DNA of 64,000 bases. Source: Terfezia claveryi. Its lineage: Eukaryota > Ascomycota > Pezizomycetes > Pezizales > Pezizaceae. The stretch covers positions 1 through 64,000 of the forward strand of contig WHUX01000005.1 in NCBI GenBank assembly GCA_015179025.1, written 5' to 3'. The notes under the pieces were generated by a model. The model saw nothing but the letters and a program-made list of their open reading frames with translations, ran no database searches and had not been told where the DNA came from. The translations under genes were made by a program, and so were the position numbers. This document shows positions 1-10,934 of the stretch, in pieces (positions within the stretch are counted from its first letter, which is position 1; every line of letters starts with the position of its first letter).

Positions 1-694
1 TCTAAGGTACCCTTGACTGGGAGCTCGAAGCTGAAGCTAATTAGCTGACCTTCCATTTGGTGCATATGCTTCTCCTGCGACTTTTGAGGGAACCAAGCCG
101 ATGGCAAAGCATATCAGTATCCCTTATCGAGATTAACATAGAGCAATAAACAACAGTTATTTGGCTTTATTTGGTTTCATTGACGGCTTGTTTGGTCAAG
201 CTGAACGGTAGAGCACTATCTGACAGGATGTCAAGCCAATCCTTATGGGAGTCATAGATGACTTGAAGGAGGGCACAAGTCATGAAATCTTCGACGAGGG
301 TGGAAGAACAAGTCATTTGTTTTTCCTAACCTCAAGTCTGAAGCACGGAGGTATGCCTGCTGGGGCTTAACACTTTACATCAGTGGGTTCCTACTTTTGC
401 CCCGCATCCTTCTTTCCTTGCGCCATGTGGTGGATTTCAGAGAGCTATGTACTGTGCTTTCATTTGATTTGCTTCCTGATCCAACTTACTTTCAGTCGCC
501 CATGTTGTTACTTTGAATGCTGCTCTTAAAGACTCTTTCCGAGACATTAATTGTGCTAAAGTAACCTCGCATTAGACTAACACACTCTATGGCAATTCAA
601 AGGAACTCGCTAATGTGGCAAGAACTTTGCTATAAAAGCGCTAGATATTTTGCCTTGACTATTGACATCCCCTTTAATTTTGCAAATGCATCTT

Positions 695-705
695 CAACCA
701 GACTA
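695..705 (-). repeat. Short pogo-end-like motif
   Basis: CAACCAGACTA is the reverse complement of TAGTCTGGTTG, the outer end seen at several other places in this window. At 11 bases it could be chance; I list it only because the others are better. Confidence 0.25.
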
Positions 706-810
706 AACTAACTCTTGATCCAGAGACTCCCACTCCTCTTCTGTATCCACCATCTCCTCCAGCTCAGGAACCTGCATGTGTTTCTGTTGACGTTGAGCAA
801 GTTGACTTCA

Positions 811-927
811 AGTGACTACGCTAGCAGGTTAAGTACCAATTAACTGTAGTGCAAGATCATATAGTTGGCACTAGATCATAAGAGGTAGTGACTATGCTAG
901 CAGTTTTAGTGCCAATTTACTGTGGTG
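811..927. repeat. Two imperfect direct repeats
   Basis: Two copies of about 41 bases begin AGTGACTAYGCTAGCAG and continue through a shared GTNCCAATTNACTGT block; they start at 811 and 887, a 76-base period. They lie in non-coding DNA. They may be a remnant of a repeat or LTR, which is inference. Confidence 0.6.
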
Positions 928-1629
928 GGAGCCCGGTGTTGTAGATTTTATAATTTTTTTCACAGCTATTACTGGGTGTGTGGTAACATATATTATTGGG
1001 ATACGGATGACTCCCGGGATTTGATTATTTATGCTGTTTCTCGAAAAAAATTTCGAGTCTAATATGCAACAAAGTAAAGTGAAAGTTTGGGATTGTATTG
1101 TAGATGTATTCTCTGTAGTAGTTTGTTTAAATGTGAAGGGCGTCATCCGGTTTGTGGAAATGACCACAACACTTTCAGTTGCTTATAATGTGGCAACTCG
1201 TGCACTTTAAATTCAGATCGCCAAACTAGTACTGCAGTGGGTGACCACGCGGGAAAGTCTGCAGCACGCAACGGATATTTAGAATTTTTGACTTCTTGTT
1301 TCGGTAGCGTTGGATGGTTGCCATTTTGTAGTCTGGTTAGCAATTTTGAGGAATCACACAGGTAGTCCTTATTTTTGCAGTATCTCCCAGTCTACCCTTT
1401 TTGCAATTAAGCTAGTCCTATCTTGGTAGTCTCTCTACTACACCCCAGTCCGGTTATTGTTTTTAGGCCAACAAGTACCTGAAGCGACCCCTTGACATGC
1501 AGTGCTGCAGACAAAAATTTCGGAGTATTGATGTTGAAGTCTGATTTGGATCCCAAATGCCGGCTATGCTGGTACTGTATGTACGGTCATTTGTCTCTTC
1601 ACTGAACAGAAATACGCAACATCGCCATC

Positions 1630-2318
1630 ATGTCTACAGTCCCAACACCAACACAGACCCTTCTTACAACCGCCTTAGATGGTATGGCTGCTGACCCCTC
1701 CGATACCTTCAATCAAGCTCGCCCTGGCAGGAGGGCAACCCAATATCAGCAGGCAAGGACAGCAGACCTAATCTCAGCAGCCACGGGGATCAAAGAAGGC
1801 AAGGGAAGCTAGGGGCGAAGGCAGTAAGGCTGGAATGGGTTAACGCTCATGTCGGTATTCCAGGCAACGAGCGGGCAGATGCGCTGGCGAACGAAGGGGC
1901 AGAGGATCAGCATCCTGAAGAACCTCAGATCACGGAGGGAGGACTCAGACAGGAATGGAAAAGAATGCGGGAGGCGGAGAGAAAGGTAGCTGGAACGGGA
2001 GGGGGTAGGGTGGTTAGGAGGGGAAGAAAGGCAAGGCTCAACTATGTCCACTGCAGGACTGGGAAGGGAAATCTCCAATCCTGGCGTGCAAAACTGGACG
2101 ATACAGTTGATCCGACATGCCGTACATGCGGAAGACACATTGAGACAGGCAGACACGTAGCCCTGGTCTGTCCACGTGGGGAAGAGATCGGACGAAGGTG
2201 GGGGAATTGGGAGGAGATGGATGAGCGGAAGAAGTGGATGAAGCAGGTGAAGGGTGAGGAGGGCGAATATGTGGTAGACCTTGTGGAGACATTTTTCTCC
2301 AACCTTGAACTGGCATAA
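1630..2318 (+). pseudogene. LINE (Tad1-like) 3' end: RNase H and zinc knuckle fragment
   Basis: From about 1821 the plus strand reads an open frame to a stop at 2318. It contains LEWVNAHVGIPGNERADALA, the C-terminal signature of the RNase H domain of non-LTR retrotransposons (the HVGIPGNE..AD block). About 75 residues further on comes CRTCGRHIETGRHVALVCP, the cysteine/histidine knuckle that follows RNase H in Tad1-type LINEs. The upstream part (1630-1812) is open only in another frame, and no reverse transcriptase is present, so this is a 5'-truncated, frameshifted remnant. No poly-A tail or target-site duplication is obvious. Known of the family: 5' truncation is the usual fate of LINE copies. 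Confidence 0.75.
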
Positions 2319-3147
2319 GCGGAGAAGAAAAGGATGAGGGAAGGGCCGGTATGGGCTAACTATTAACTGACATAGTTAGCTTGGGAAGTGGAAGGATCAC
2401 AGCCAGCTTACCTTTTCACTCCTTTTGCTTTATAGGGATTTCAGCCCAACCCAGATCTTACTATCCTACTAGCTCAAACTGTTCGAACCAACCGGACACT
2501 ATGCATCTTAATTATAAACTCACTAGCTAGCAGTAATTGCAACAACTATCGTCCCTATGGCAATAATTGCAACAGTGGGATTTAGTGGAATATAACAAGA
2601 GAAGTGTAGAGTTAGATTCTAGCAGTTTGGCTCTCGGGATTGGGGATTCGTCGGCTGGGTTGGATGTTGGAAGGCTTCCGTAACGGCAGACGTAGAACTC
2701 ATAGAGTTGGTGACGAAGGTAGTGCGAACTGGAGCCTAGCTGTGCACGAGCACGGTGGGTGTACGTCAGTAACATGGGTTCCCAGAGGATGCACGTCGGG
2801 AGACGGGCTCAATTAGGGTATCATCCTGGACGCGAGAGTAGATGCGAGTGCGTCGGGACATAGGTAAATGCAACAGCAATAATATTAAACCGCCCTAAGC
2901 TATTTAAAAAAAAATTAAAAAAAACAGGAGTTGATATCGATCTTGTGACCGAAAACTATACAAAAGAAAACTTCTAAGCGCAAACCCTCGATTATATATA
3001 CCCAAACTCCAGTCAACCGAAATTCGTCATTCCAACCAAACTGAGATTACCTGTACCAAACAAAAAAACTATAAAAACAGCATTGCCCTTTCCACTATAG
3101 TTGTTTTGCCTTTGTGGAAATAAAGGGCGGAGCTGTTATATTAGCAA

Positions 3148-3235
3148 CCACCTCCTCCACCCCCTCCTCCACAACCACCTCCACCCCCTCCCCCACCCCC
3201 ACAACCACCCCCACAACCACCCCACAACCACCCCC
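3148..3235 (+). repeat. Cytosine-rich simple repeat
   Basis: A run of CCWCC/CCACCC units. In one frame it would encode a Pro/Gln tract followed by a His/Gly-rich stretch ending at a stop near 3355. I see no start codon, splice site or domain to make this a gene, so I list it as low-complexity DNA. Confidence 0.5.
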
Positions 3236-5578
3236 ATCTCCATTATGGTCTCCATGGCCATGGTCACCATGAGGGTGGTGGTGGCTGTTTTAATGGGGAG
3301 TACTATGTGTTAGCATATTCCATCGGGTCGAAAGGTTTTGGTTAAGGTACATACTGGAATCCATGACGTTTTTTGTGCTTAGTCTTCCCAGGCGCATTGC
3401 TGGTATGATTATATTTCTGTTTGGGAGCAAGTTTGGACCTTTTGGGCCCGGAAGAGAAACACATCTTCGCGTGTGGTGAAGTAAATTTCTACAGGCTAAA
3501 TTGTAAAGCCAGGTCGGATTGACGCCGCGTTAATATCGCCCTTGTATGTCTCTTTGAAAATAGTAGCAACAAATGAAGGATGGCTAATCTCCAGAATTTC
3601 TCATAGATGTGGGGATTTCGAGGGAATTTATATAACAATTCTCCCCATGCACCGCCTCCAGGTCTAAAATATACCGTGCCGGATGGGGGGCGCAAGCAGC
3701 GACTTTTACCTTATGGTTCGTTCTGTCCCCCGTGTAACATCAGCAAAGATTCAAGAATCGCACTTCGATGCCACAAGGCACCCTACTGCCCAAGAACCAA
3801 CAGCTATACGCTGACGGGTCACACATCAAAGTGTAAGCCTTACAATAGTCAGCCACTAGGTGATCATTTGTAGGATTTTGAGTCAAAACTTGATTCATAG
3901 GCCGAGAATGACGCCTTACCCAAATTTCAAAGAGCTTTATGTCACGGTGGAGACGCTCCTAAGTATAGTAAGTACTCGACATTTCTGCTCTCCAAGATAC
4001 TGGCATAACTTATTGAAAACTGTTCACTAAATACAATTTCACTTTTGTTATTTCTCTAAAAGCTCGGGGGATGCAAGGTACCAAAAAATGAGCAAAGGGC
4101 CTGAATACAAAACGATGCTATATATAATTGTATGCCAAGGGTCATGACCTCACCGTCAGACTTGTATGCAGAATGATATTCAGTTAGCTGACCTGATTTT
4201 TTCTTGAGAAAATATAGTAGCGAATCAACTACACAATAATAATTTCTAATACAAATAAATTTGTTGATCATTGGCAATCGTCCCCCAATTTTTGCGTTAC
4301 TACAGCCTGCTATTTTGGCTGCTGCCTTCTGCTTTTATCTAAATCCTGCTGATATAGCATACCGCCCGGACAGTCTTCTCTCAGGCAGGCGATACTTTCT
4401 TCAATGTAAACTTGCTTTGGTAATAGACGTTTAGAAACTCGTAAAGATCTATTCTTTGAGAGTGCCTATGCTCTTTGTGGTGCCCACCGGCTGAGAGGAG
4501 ATATTGCCTATACTAGTCTCAATCCTACTTCTAGTGGGAATGGTTTCATTTAGAGATACTGGACCCTTCGTATATAAACAACAAATGTGAGGTTTTTGCC
4601 GTTTATTATAGCTGCAGGTGTTGGTTATCATTTCTGCCTCTTCAACGCCTAGCTTGGTGAAAGAAAGTCTCCGTCAAATCACCAAGGCCTCCCTGCCCCC
4701 TTTGTTCTCTTACGGGCATTTAACTTTGTCGCACAACCTTAATTTGGTGACACCAGAAGGCGGGCGACAGTTGAGGGTAAACGTTACCTAGCGGCTTCCG
4801 GGACGCCGCGGGCTGATCATAAACATGAATTCGAAATCCACTTAGACTTCTACCCTCATATATCTAGGCTTGTGGGTTAATAATTAGTTTTGAGTATCAT
4901 TTCGCAATCGGGGTGTTTTTTCGTGGGTTTATAGTCAAGAGTATCCCCCGTACAATCAAGATCTGATCCTGGAGTAGGGTTAGATCTATGCCTACCTAGG
5001 ATATTATAGCTACTTAAGGAATGGGCCTACAAACTACATAAGAGGAAAGTGAATCTTACCACATACCTATGGTATAGGCTCTGGATTCATCTACTCCATC
5101 TCTTCATGTATACATGTACATTTAATTTACTGGATTTATTCACATACACGAAGCGGAAAAAGGCCTTGATCATCGATATCTAGAGTGCAATGGAATGGAC
5201 CCTGCTTCCTGCTACCCTGTCAGTCGGAAATACGTCAGCATCAGTTTTTAGATGCTCAGGATAGTAATACCTCAGTAAATTCTCATTCCTCAACGAATAT
5301 AGAGGTGAGCAAGGTTGATGCTACACTACGGTTTTATTACAAGTTGTTTTAACCTCATCACCCAACCTGGAGAACGAATTGTGCCATCACTTCTATTAAC
5401 AACATTCTTTCTCAATGCCGGATTCGATCAGGATCGTCGCTAAGGTCTACATGATCTTGAATATATAGGGCTATACAAACCAATTGAACTCCGGACTCTA
5501 TCTAGCTCCGCAAATCTCAACTGGCAAGCCAGATAAGAGGGGAGCAGAGGAGGCGATAACAAAGAAGTGAAATTTACT

Positions 5579-5602
5579 GGCGCAGCTGGGAATTGAACCC
5601 AG
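5579..5602 (-). other. tRNA-like T arm (B box) and 3' acceptor
   Basis: On the minus strand CTGGG-TTCAATT-CCCAG folds as a perfect 5-base-pair T stem with a 7-base loop matching the RNA polymerase III B box. It is followed by CTGCGCCA, which would be an acceptor 3' strand. No matching GGCGCAG 5' strand lies at the right distance and the anticodon arm does not fold cleanly, so this looks like a truncated tRNA or a tRNA-derived SINE piece rather than a working gene. Confidence 0.3.
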
Positions 5603-5960
5603 ATCACCCACCCTCTGCCTGAAATCTGCAGGACTCTACGTAGCGGAGGGTCATGCCGTTGGATTCAAGTAGTTGGTAAAATAAAGGAAATAATATTATC
5701 TCTTTTACGAGTCAGAGCGGAACTACGATAGGAAAACTGTTGTATCAAACACGGTTGTTCAAATCGTCCCAGTACCTTGTCAAAAGCCAAAGCTAATTAA
5801 TATCACCACTCCCTTCGTAGAGAGCAATATTAAACAAAATAGCCAAAAACCCATGGTCCTACACCTTCAGCTCAAGCATGACATCTAAACGCTTCGGCCT
5901 CCCCCCCCGCCCCTATTCCACTCCACTACCCATCCTCCCCACTACGCTTCCTCATTTCCC

Positions 5961-7183
5961 TCATTCTACTTTGAGCCCTGCTCCCAATGATATGGGATGC
6001 AGCAGAGGCTCCTTTGCATCAACCGAAACACTAACTTCAAGAAAGTCCTCAAGCTCCTCACTTACAGCCTTCAGCCTCTCTTTGACTTGTTCTGCATTCT
6101 CGCTACCTACCACTATGCGCCCAGGAGGATCATCAAGGCCAGATATAGAGGTAATAATGTGTACAGTTTCTGCGAGGATTGGGGTCAGGGAGGGTAGGGA
6201 AGTGGGAGGAGTGTGGTGGGCTGGAACAGGAGTTGTGTTTGGTGGAGAGGAGGGAGGGGAAGTGCTAGAGATAGTGGTGGCGGGATGCATAGTGGAAATT
6301 AGATTCCTCATGAACGTTACGGGTGTGTGGATTCTGCCATTGTTGCTAGTTGCAGAGGGAGGTTTTTTGTAGGAGGGGTGTTCGGGAAATATTGTAAGAG
6401 GATTAGAAAGAACACTGCACATAGAGAGGAGAACCCCAGACCTTAGCATTTTCACACTGAATTGACCATCTCATAGCGGGGGGTATCGTACTTCACCTCA
6501 ATAGGCGGCTGCACCACACTCACCCGCACGCCAAACGGCGCAACCTCATATGCCAGTGCATCACAAAACCCCTCTATCGCATGGTCCGCGGCACATCTCA
6601 CTCCCAACGCCGGAGTACCCATTCCCCCCGTGACACCAGTCACAACTAAAACATGCCCACTTCGCTGCCTCCTCAACACTGGCAGCGCAGCTCTCACAAC
6701 ATTCATCGGGCCAAAAGTCGCAGCTTCAAATTGTGCAACAACACTCTGCAACGGAATCTCCTCTATACAACCCACGTACGTCTTCGTAGAACACACTAGC
6801 ATAACATCCACCCTGCCGAACGCTGCCACGGTTTGCGAAAGACTCGAGTGGCACAGTGGGATTGAGCGGGTATCGAGTTCGACAATGATCGTGTGACTTG
6901 GGAACGCTGTGTGTAATCCTGAGAGGGAGATCTGCTGTATCAGCCGTTTATCACTTGGATTCGGCGTGTCGGACATGTCGAAATCACCATCACCATCGCC
7001 GCCGCTATCGCTTTCGTGGAGGGTCTGTAGTGCGAAGCCTGGATCTGCAGCAACTTCGTCCCGACGACAGCCAAGAGCCACAAAATCACCGTCTTGGAGC
7101 GCGCGGAGGGCAACGGAATAACCCAGTGGGGAGATTGCGGAGGTTATGAGCCAGACTTTGGGAAGCTTGGGCATTGTGAACAA
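5961..7183 (-). CDS. Short-chain dehydrogenase/reductase-like protein, motifs degenerate
   Basis: Model: exon 1 7183-6456, a 41-base intron (GTGAAA...TGCAG), exon 2 6414-5961; 393 aa. Splicing replaces an early stop and restores a C-terminal segment typical of fungal SDRs (DDPPGRIVVGSENAEQ, then KERLKAVSEELEDF). The Rossmann-like N-terminus reads WLITSAISPLGYSVALRAL. Each canonical motif is altered: the TGxxxGxG loop is SAISPLG, the NNAG site reads VCSTK, and where YxxxK should sit the protein has PALGVRCAADHAIEGF, so Tyr is Arg and Lys is Asp. The following EVAPFGVRVSVVQP is well conserved. The family normally performs NAD(P)-dependent oxidoreduction; this member is probably not catalytic. 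An Asp/Gly-rich insert lies near residues 58-75. Without the intron the protein would end at residue 243. Confidence 0.75.
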
Positions 7184-7486
7184 GACAGTATGTGCAGTAC
7201 GTTGCCGATGAACGGCGTGACGGCGGCTACTCTAGTGGGCGTTTCACAGCCGGCTTGCGTTTCGGAATTCCTCAACTCCGGGGCTCAAATTCACAGCAAT
7301 GAACTACTGGAGTCATTTTGTCATATTTTGACAAAGCTAACCAATGGTTAACAACTACTTTTCATTTAGATTTTGTTATCCATTAACTTGCAATAATATG
7401 AACTCACTACCACCCTTTGCCTTCAAATCCGGATAATCTCTTGGTTAATATCAACTAAACATTGGCAAATAAACTTCAGGGGCCCT

Positions 7487-9393
7487 TTATAGGTATGGCT
7501 GCAACCTTGCCTTCAACTCCTCGATAGTCAGCTCCCCTTCTTCCTCATCCATCGCTCCTGTGTACTCCTCATTCAGCACACGCAATGGCTCATCCGGCTT
7601 TGGCTTTGGTGGGATAAGAACGCGGACGGGAACATGGAGAACTCCATCACGAGTGATAATGTCGGTGAGCACTAGAAACACAATAATTCAGTACTAAAGT
7701 CGAGTTTCAAAAAGGGTACAAAGGGATGGGAGGGTCACGTACTAGTTGGGACTTTGTCCCCTACTACCAACCTGGCCCATGGTCCCTTCCTCCAGATATC
7801 AACAGTGAGCTTCGCGTCTCCCAAAAATGTGTCCAATTCGGTATGGTAGTGCCCTTCATCCTCAGTCTTTGCCTCATCTCCATCCTTCGGCGGCTCAATG
7901 ACGTAGTCAGTGTAGACCACCTTGCCGTGGGTAATGTGGTACTTCATGAGAGCCGCCAAATGTTTCTCACCAAACCTACTGAACAGGAATGCATTAAGCC
8001 GGTATCCTAGGCCCTTCCAGGCACTGTTTGGTGGAATGAAGAACGTCTTTGGCCCCTCGGGTAGCTTTGGTTCTCCTGCAAGCTCCATTTTAGCAAGAGC
8101 AAGTGCCGAAGTGGAGAAAACCGTAGGTAGGATTCCAACAAGCTCCTGGGCGTAGGGAGGAAGGATAATCAGGTGGTCGATGCCGTGAATGATCCCATTA
8201 GTGGCATACTAGGATTGTCAGCATACCTAACCTACCAAATGTTATAACCAGGGATCATACGATGTTACCGGCAACAATCTTAGATAACATATTAACCCTC
8301 AAGCCAAATAAATGGCTTATGCGCAATCGCTGGTGGTTGCCCTTCCCAATTCCACCCTCTGATTCTAAGCTAGATGGAATAGTCTTGGAGAAAAAGAGCT
8401 TCCTGGTGTCATATGGATCCGGGATGTATGATATAACACTGCTTTCCTAAAAAACTCCTTCGACAACGCATCGGTAGCGTTATGGGGAGGGTGATGTGGT
8501 GGAAGTTTCTCGAAGGCCTTATCCGTTGGAACGAAAACAGTCATATTCGCCTTAGTGTCCTTGAAAAATTCAGAAAGCTCTTCATCATCCTTGATAATGC
8601 GAAAGGCCTTCGTGGTATACTTCGACTCAGACAAGAGCTCATAAATCGTCTTATTGGTATAGATTGGCTTATGACCATGACCAGGGCATGGGAAGTGTTT
8701 GTGGGGTGGAGATCCTGGCCGATCATGGGATGGTGGATAGGGAAACCGCAAACGGGGATGATCACCGTAGACTGGACGTTTGTGAGGTTCATGCGGATGG
8801 CCTGGACGTTTGTGATGGCCTGGACGTTTGTGAGGTTCATGTGGATAGCCTGGCTTCCTGTGATGCGGGCCGTGATTTCCTGGACCATGGCCAGGCCCTT
8901 CCTCCGGTCTGCCTGGTCTCTCCGGTTTTTCGGGTCTCTCTGGTCTTCCGGGTCTCTCTGGTCTTCCGGGTCTCTCTGGTCTCTCGGGCCTTCCCGGCCT
9001 TTCTGGAAAACCATCTCGTGGAGGCTCGTCACCGGGTTCACGGTGTACAGGATCATCCCATGGAATTTTATCCTTCCAATTTGGCGGAGGCTTTGGGAAA
9101 TTCCACTTAATCCCATCACCATCATCATCCTCCCCCTCATATAAAATATCCCATCTGCCGTGCCACTCATCCTCATCCTCATCCTCCATCTCGTGCTGGC
9201 CCTCGAAAAGATCCCATTCGTCATCAGCCCCATCCCTCCCTTCCGGATGATGGTAATCGAAATCCTCCTCAGCGAGGACCAGCTTGAAGGCATCGCCATT
9301 CATGACAACCTGCCTGTGGTTCTTCCAGCCGAGTACCGAAGCGGGAACAACCACCGCAGCAACCACCAGAGCCTGGCTTAGGAAGAACTTCAT
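7487..9393 (-). CDS. Secreted fasciclin (FAS1) domain protein with a repeat linker; apparent frameshift
   Basis: Exon 1 9393-8261, intron 8260-8209 (GTATGA, branch CTGAC, AG), exon 2 8208-7743, intron 7742-7672, exon 3 7671-7487; about 594 aa. It starts with a signal peptide (MKFFLSQALVVAAVVVPASV). An acidic region follows, then a Pro/Arg/Glu linker made of PERPGR-type units and a His/Pro/Lys region. Two FAS1 domains follow: the first has TVFVPTDKAFEKLP and later ATNGIIHGIDHLIILPP; the second has FFIPPNSAWKGLG, YHITHGKVVY and LHVPVRVLIPP. FAS1 proteins are cell-surface or wall adhesion proteins. Near 8425 the frame jumps: the reading frame giving KAVLYHT must shift by one base to continue as IPDPYDTRKLFFSKTIP, and no splice sites explain it. 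Counting one missing base, all exon phases close. It is either a mutation or an assembly indel. Confidence 0.8.
8771..8995 (-). repeat. Tandem coding repeats in the fasciclin linker
   Basis: Two repeat types sit in the linker of the FAS1 gene: units around CCTGGACGTTTGTGA (8771-8850, His-Pro-Lys-Arg region) and 18-base units of the GGTCTTCCGGGTCTCTCT type (about 8930-8995, Arg-Pro-Glu-Arg-Pro-Gly region). Such linkers change length by slippage; that is known for wall proteins and inferred here. Confidence 0.7.
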
Positions 9394-10934
9394 TGCTGCT
9401 GCACAAGCTGGCGGTCAGACGGTAAGGGTATCTGCAGAGGATTGGAAGGCTGGATATCTCGCTTCGCTGAAAGATTAACCAACTTGATGTACCAGAGTCC
9501 ACAACCTCTTCTCATCAAGGAGGAGAAAGTTGAAGGGGAAAGAGGAGGAGGAGGAGCTGAAACAAGTTCAGAACCAGAGGTATATAGCCGCAACCAAGAA
9601 TATCACACACCCATGACTGGCTCACAAATCAAGCTTGTCCAATTCCGCTGCTTACGCGTCCAGCCACTTCATAGGTAGGTACAGTAGCATACCAGTGGAC
9701 GCAGGTTGCACAGACAGAGACATTATGCATAACTTTTCGAGGAGATCAATTTGCAGCGATCGAGCCAGTCACATCAATTGTCACATGTAGGAGTTACTCA
9801 GTATGGTTTATTCTAATTTTACTGTACTCGGCATTGGAGTTATGTATTAATAGTTGCGGTTAAGGGCTACCGGTACAGTTGTTTATTTTGTGGTTATGGA
9901 ATTACGTACTCAACGCACAAACCGAACCACGCAATCCTACAAGGCTTACACTGAATACCCTGGGCTGTCCTCAGGCCGGTTTTAAAAAGTTTCTGGTACA
10001 GTCAAACAAACCTTGGGGATACCGGTAGGTACAGTATGTAGGTACCGGAAAACCTTCTGCGACGATCTTCTACCGGACACTGGTGCTTACCAGACCAGCC
10101 CGACTGAAGGTACCTCACAAAATACAAAATAGCTATTCTGCTCGTGTTGGCTAAGCCTTATCAGGATGTGAGATGGTCTTGGCCTGTTTAGTCTGTGGCC
10201 TGTTAGGGGCACGAGAGTATTGGCCTGTAGTCTGGTTGGCACATTGACCTGCTATTCCAATGTTTTACAGAGTCGTCGTAGGGTGTTGGAAGAACAGGGT
10301 TATGAATAGCAACACTAGCAACAGATGAATAGATGAATGGCCAATGAAGGAACACTTCACGTCACGTGTGTACGAATATGTATGTATGGACGTATGCGAG
10401 TATGTGCGGATATATGAGTGTGCGAGATATATGAATCTGAGCTCTGAGACTGCTTGTCTACCCTATCGAAGGGTGTTTATCACCCTCTATATATTAAGTA
10501 CATAAGACAGGATGTTACAGTGAATACGGTGAAGCAAGTAGATCTGTAGTTTACATGTGTGTGCCGATAAGCCCATGTGCTTCCCACAAGGGTCGTACTA
10601 AGTCTAGGATCGTACTAGACTAGGGTTGTACTACAGTTCTTTGGTTTCACCACCGGACGGGACGGATGAAAAGAACATCCGGCCCTCCAGCCAAATGAGC
10701 AAGAATGGCCATCAAATCAAAGAGGTGCTAATGCCCCAAGTTGTACGTTAGCATACCAGGCTGGTAACATCCACGCAAGACATAGCAAAATATTCTACAT
10801 GTTCCCGTAGGTGGAAACGGAAAATAAATCGATCCTTCCGACGCCAAAGAACAAGTGAACAGAAATATGGAGTACAACATCAACAAAATAAGAAGAACCA
10901 CAAGTCATCAGCTATATACAACCTCCGTTTATCC
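9394..10934. other. Intergenic stretch with repeat-like sequence
   Basis: No gene seen. It includes GTACAGTA/GGTAGGTAC motifs (9672-9690, 10022-10048), three spaced copies of GGCCTGT(T)TAG/AGTCTG near 10175-10235, and an alternating purine/pyrimidine TATG-rich block at 10370-10440. The 10150-10700 part has the feel of a solo LTR but I could not find matching ends. Confidence 0.4.
10228..10242 (+). repeat. Pogo-type transposon end (left-hand orientation)
   Basis: TAGTCTGGTTGGCAC. The same 11-14 bases recur at 12583 and 57047 in this orientation and, inverted, at 12500 and 47380. They resemble the outer right end of the complete element at 47421-50084 (TAGTCTGGCTTGCAC when read inward). Each starts with TA, the target of Tc1/mariner-pogo elements. 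Confidence 0.5.

Larger units (their letters stand above)
1..1629. other. Gene-poor AT-rich stretch
   Basis: No coding region can be supported here. It holds an imperfect pair of 41-base direct repeats (811-851 and 887-927) and one short transposon-end-like motif at 695-705. A short open stretch rich in Pro near 710-810 is too brief to assign. Confidence 0.5.
2319..5960. other. Intergenic stretch, no gene seen
   Basis: No long or recognisable open frame. It includes a CCNCC-rich low-complexity run (3148-3235) and a tRNA-like T arm (5579-5602). The remainder is AT-rich and unremarkable. Confidence 0.5.

Noticed and set aside
3101..3313. Pro/His-rich open frame in the C-rich repeat
   Set aside because: Low-complexity sequence with no start context, splice sites or conserved motif.
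5878..6372. Plus-strand open frame opposite the SDR
   Set aside because: Mirror of the SDR second exon; no motif, and the minus strand gives the family C-terminus.
8482..9144. Plus-strand Trp/Phe-rich open frame of 220 codons
   Set aside because: Antisense of the Pro/Arg-rich repeat linker of the FAS1 protein.
10150..10700. Possible solo LTR
   Set aside because: Composition and an internal repeated GGCCTGT are suggestive, but I could find neither matching ends nor a target-site duplication.
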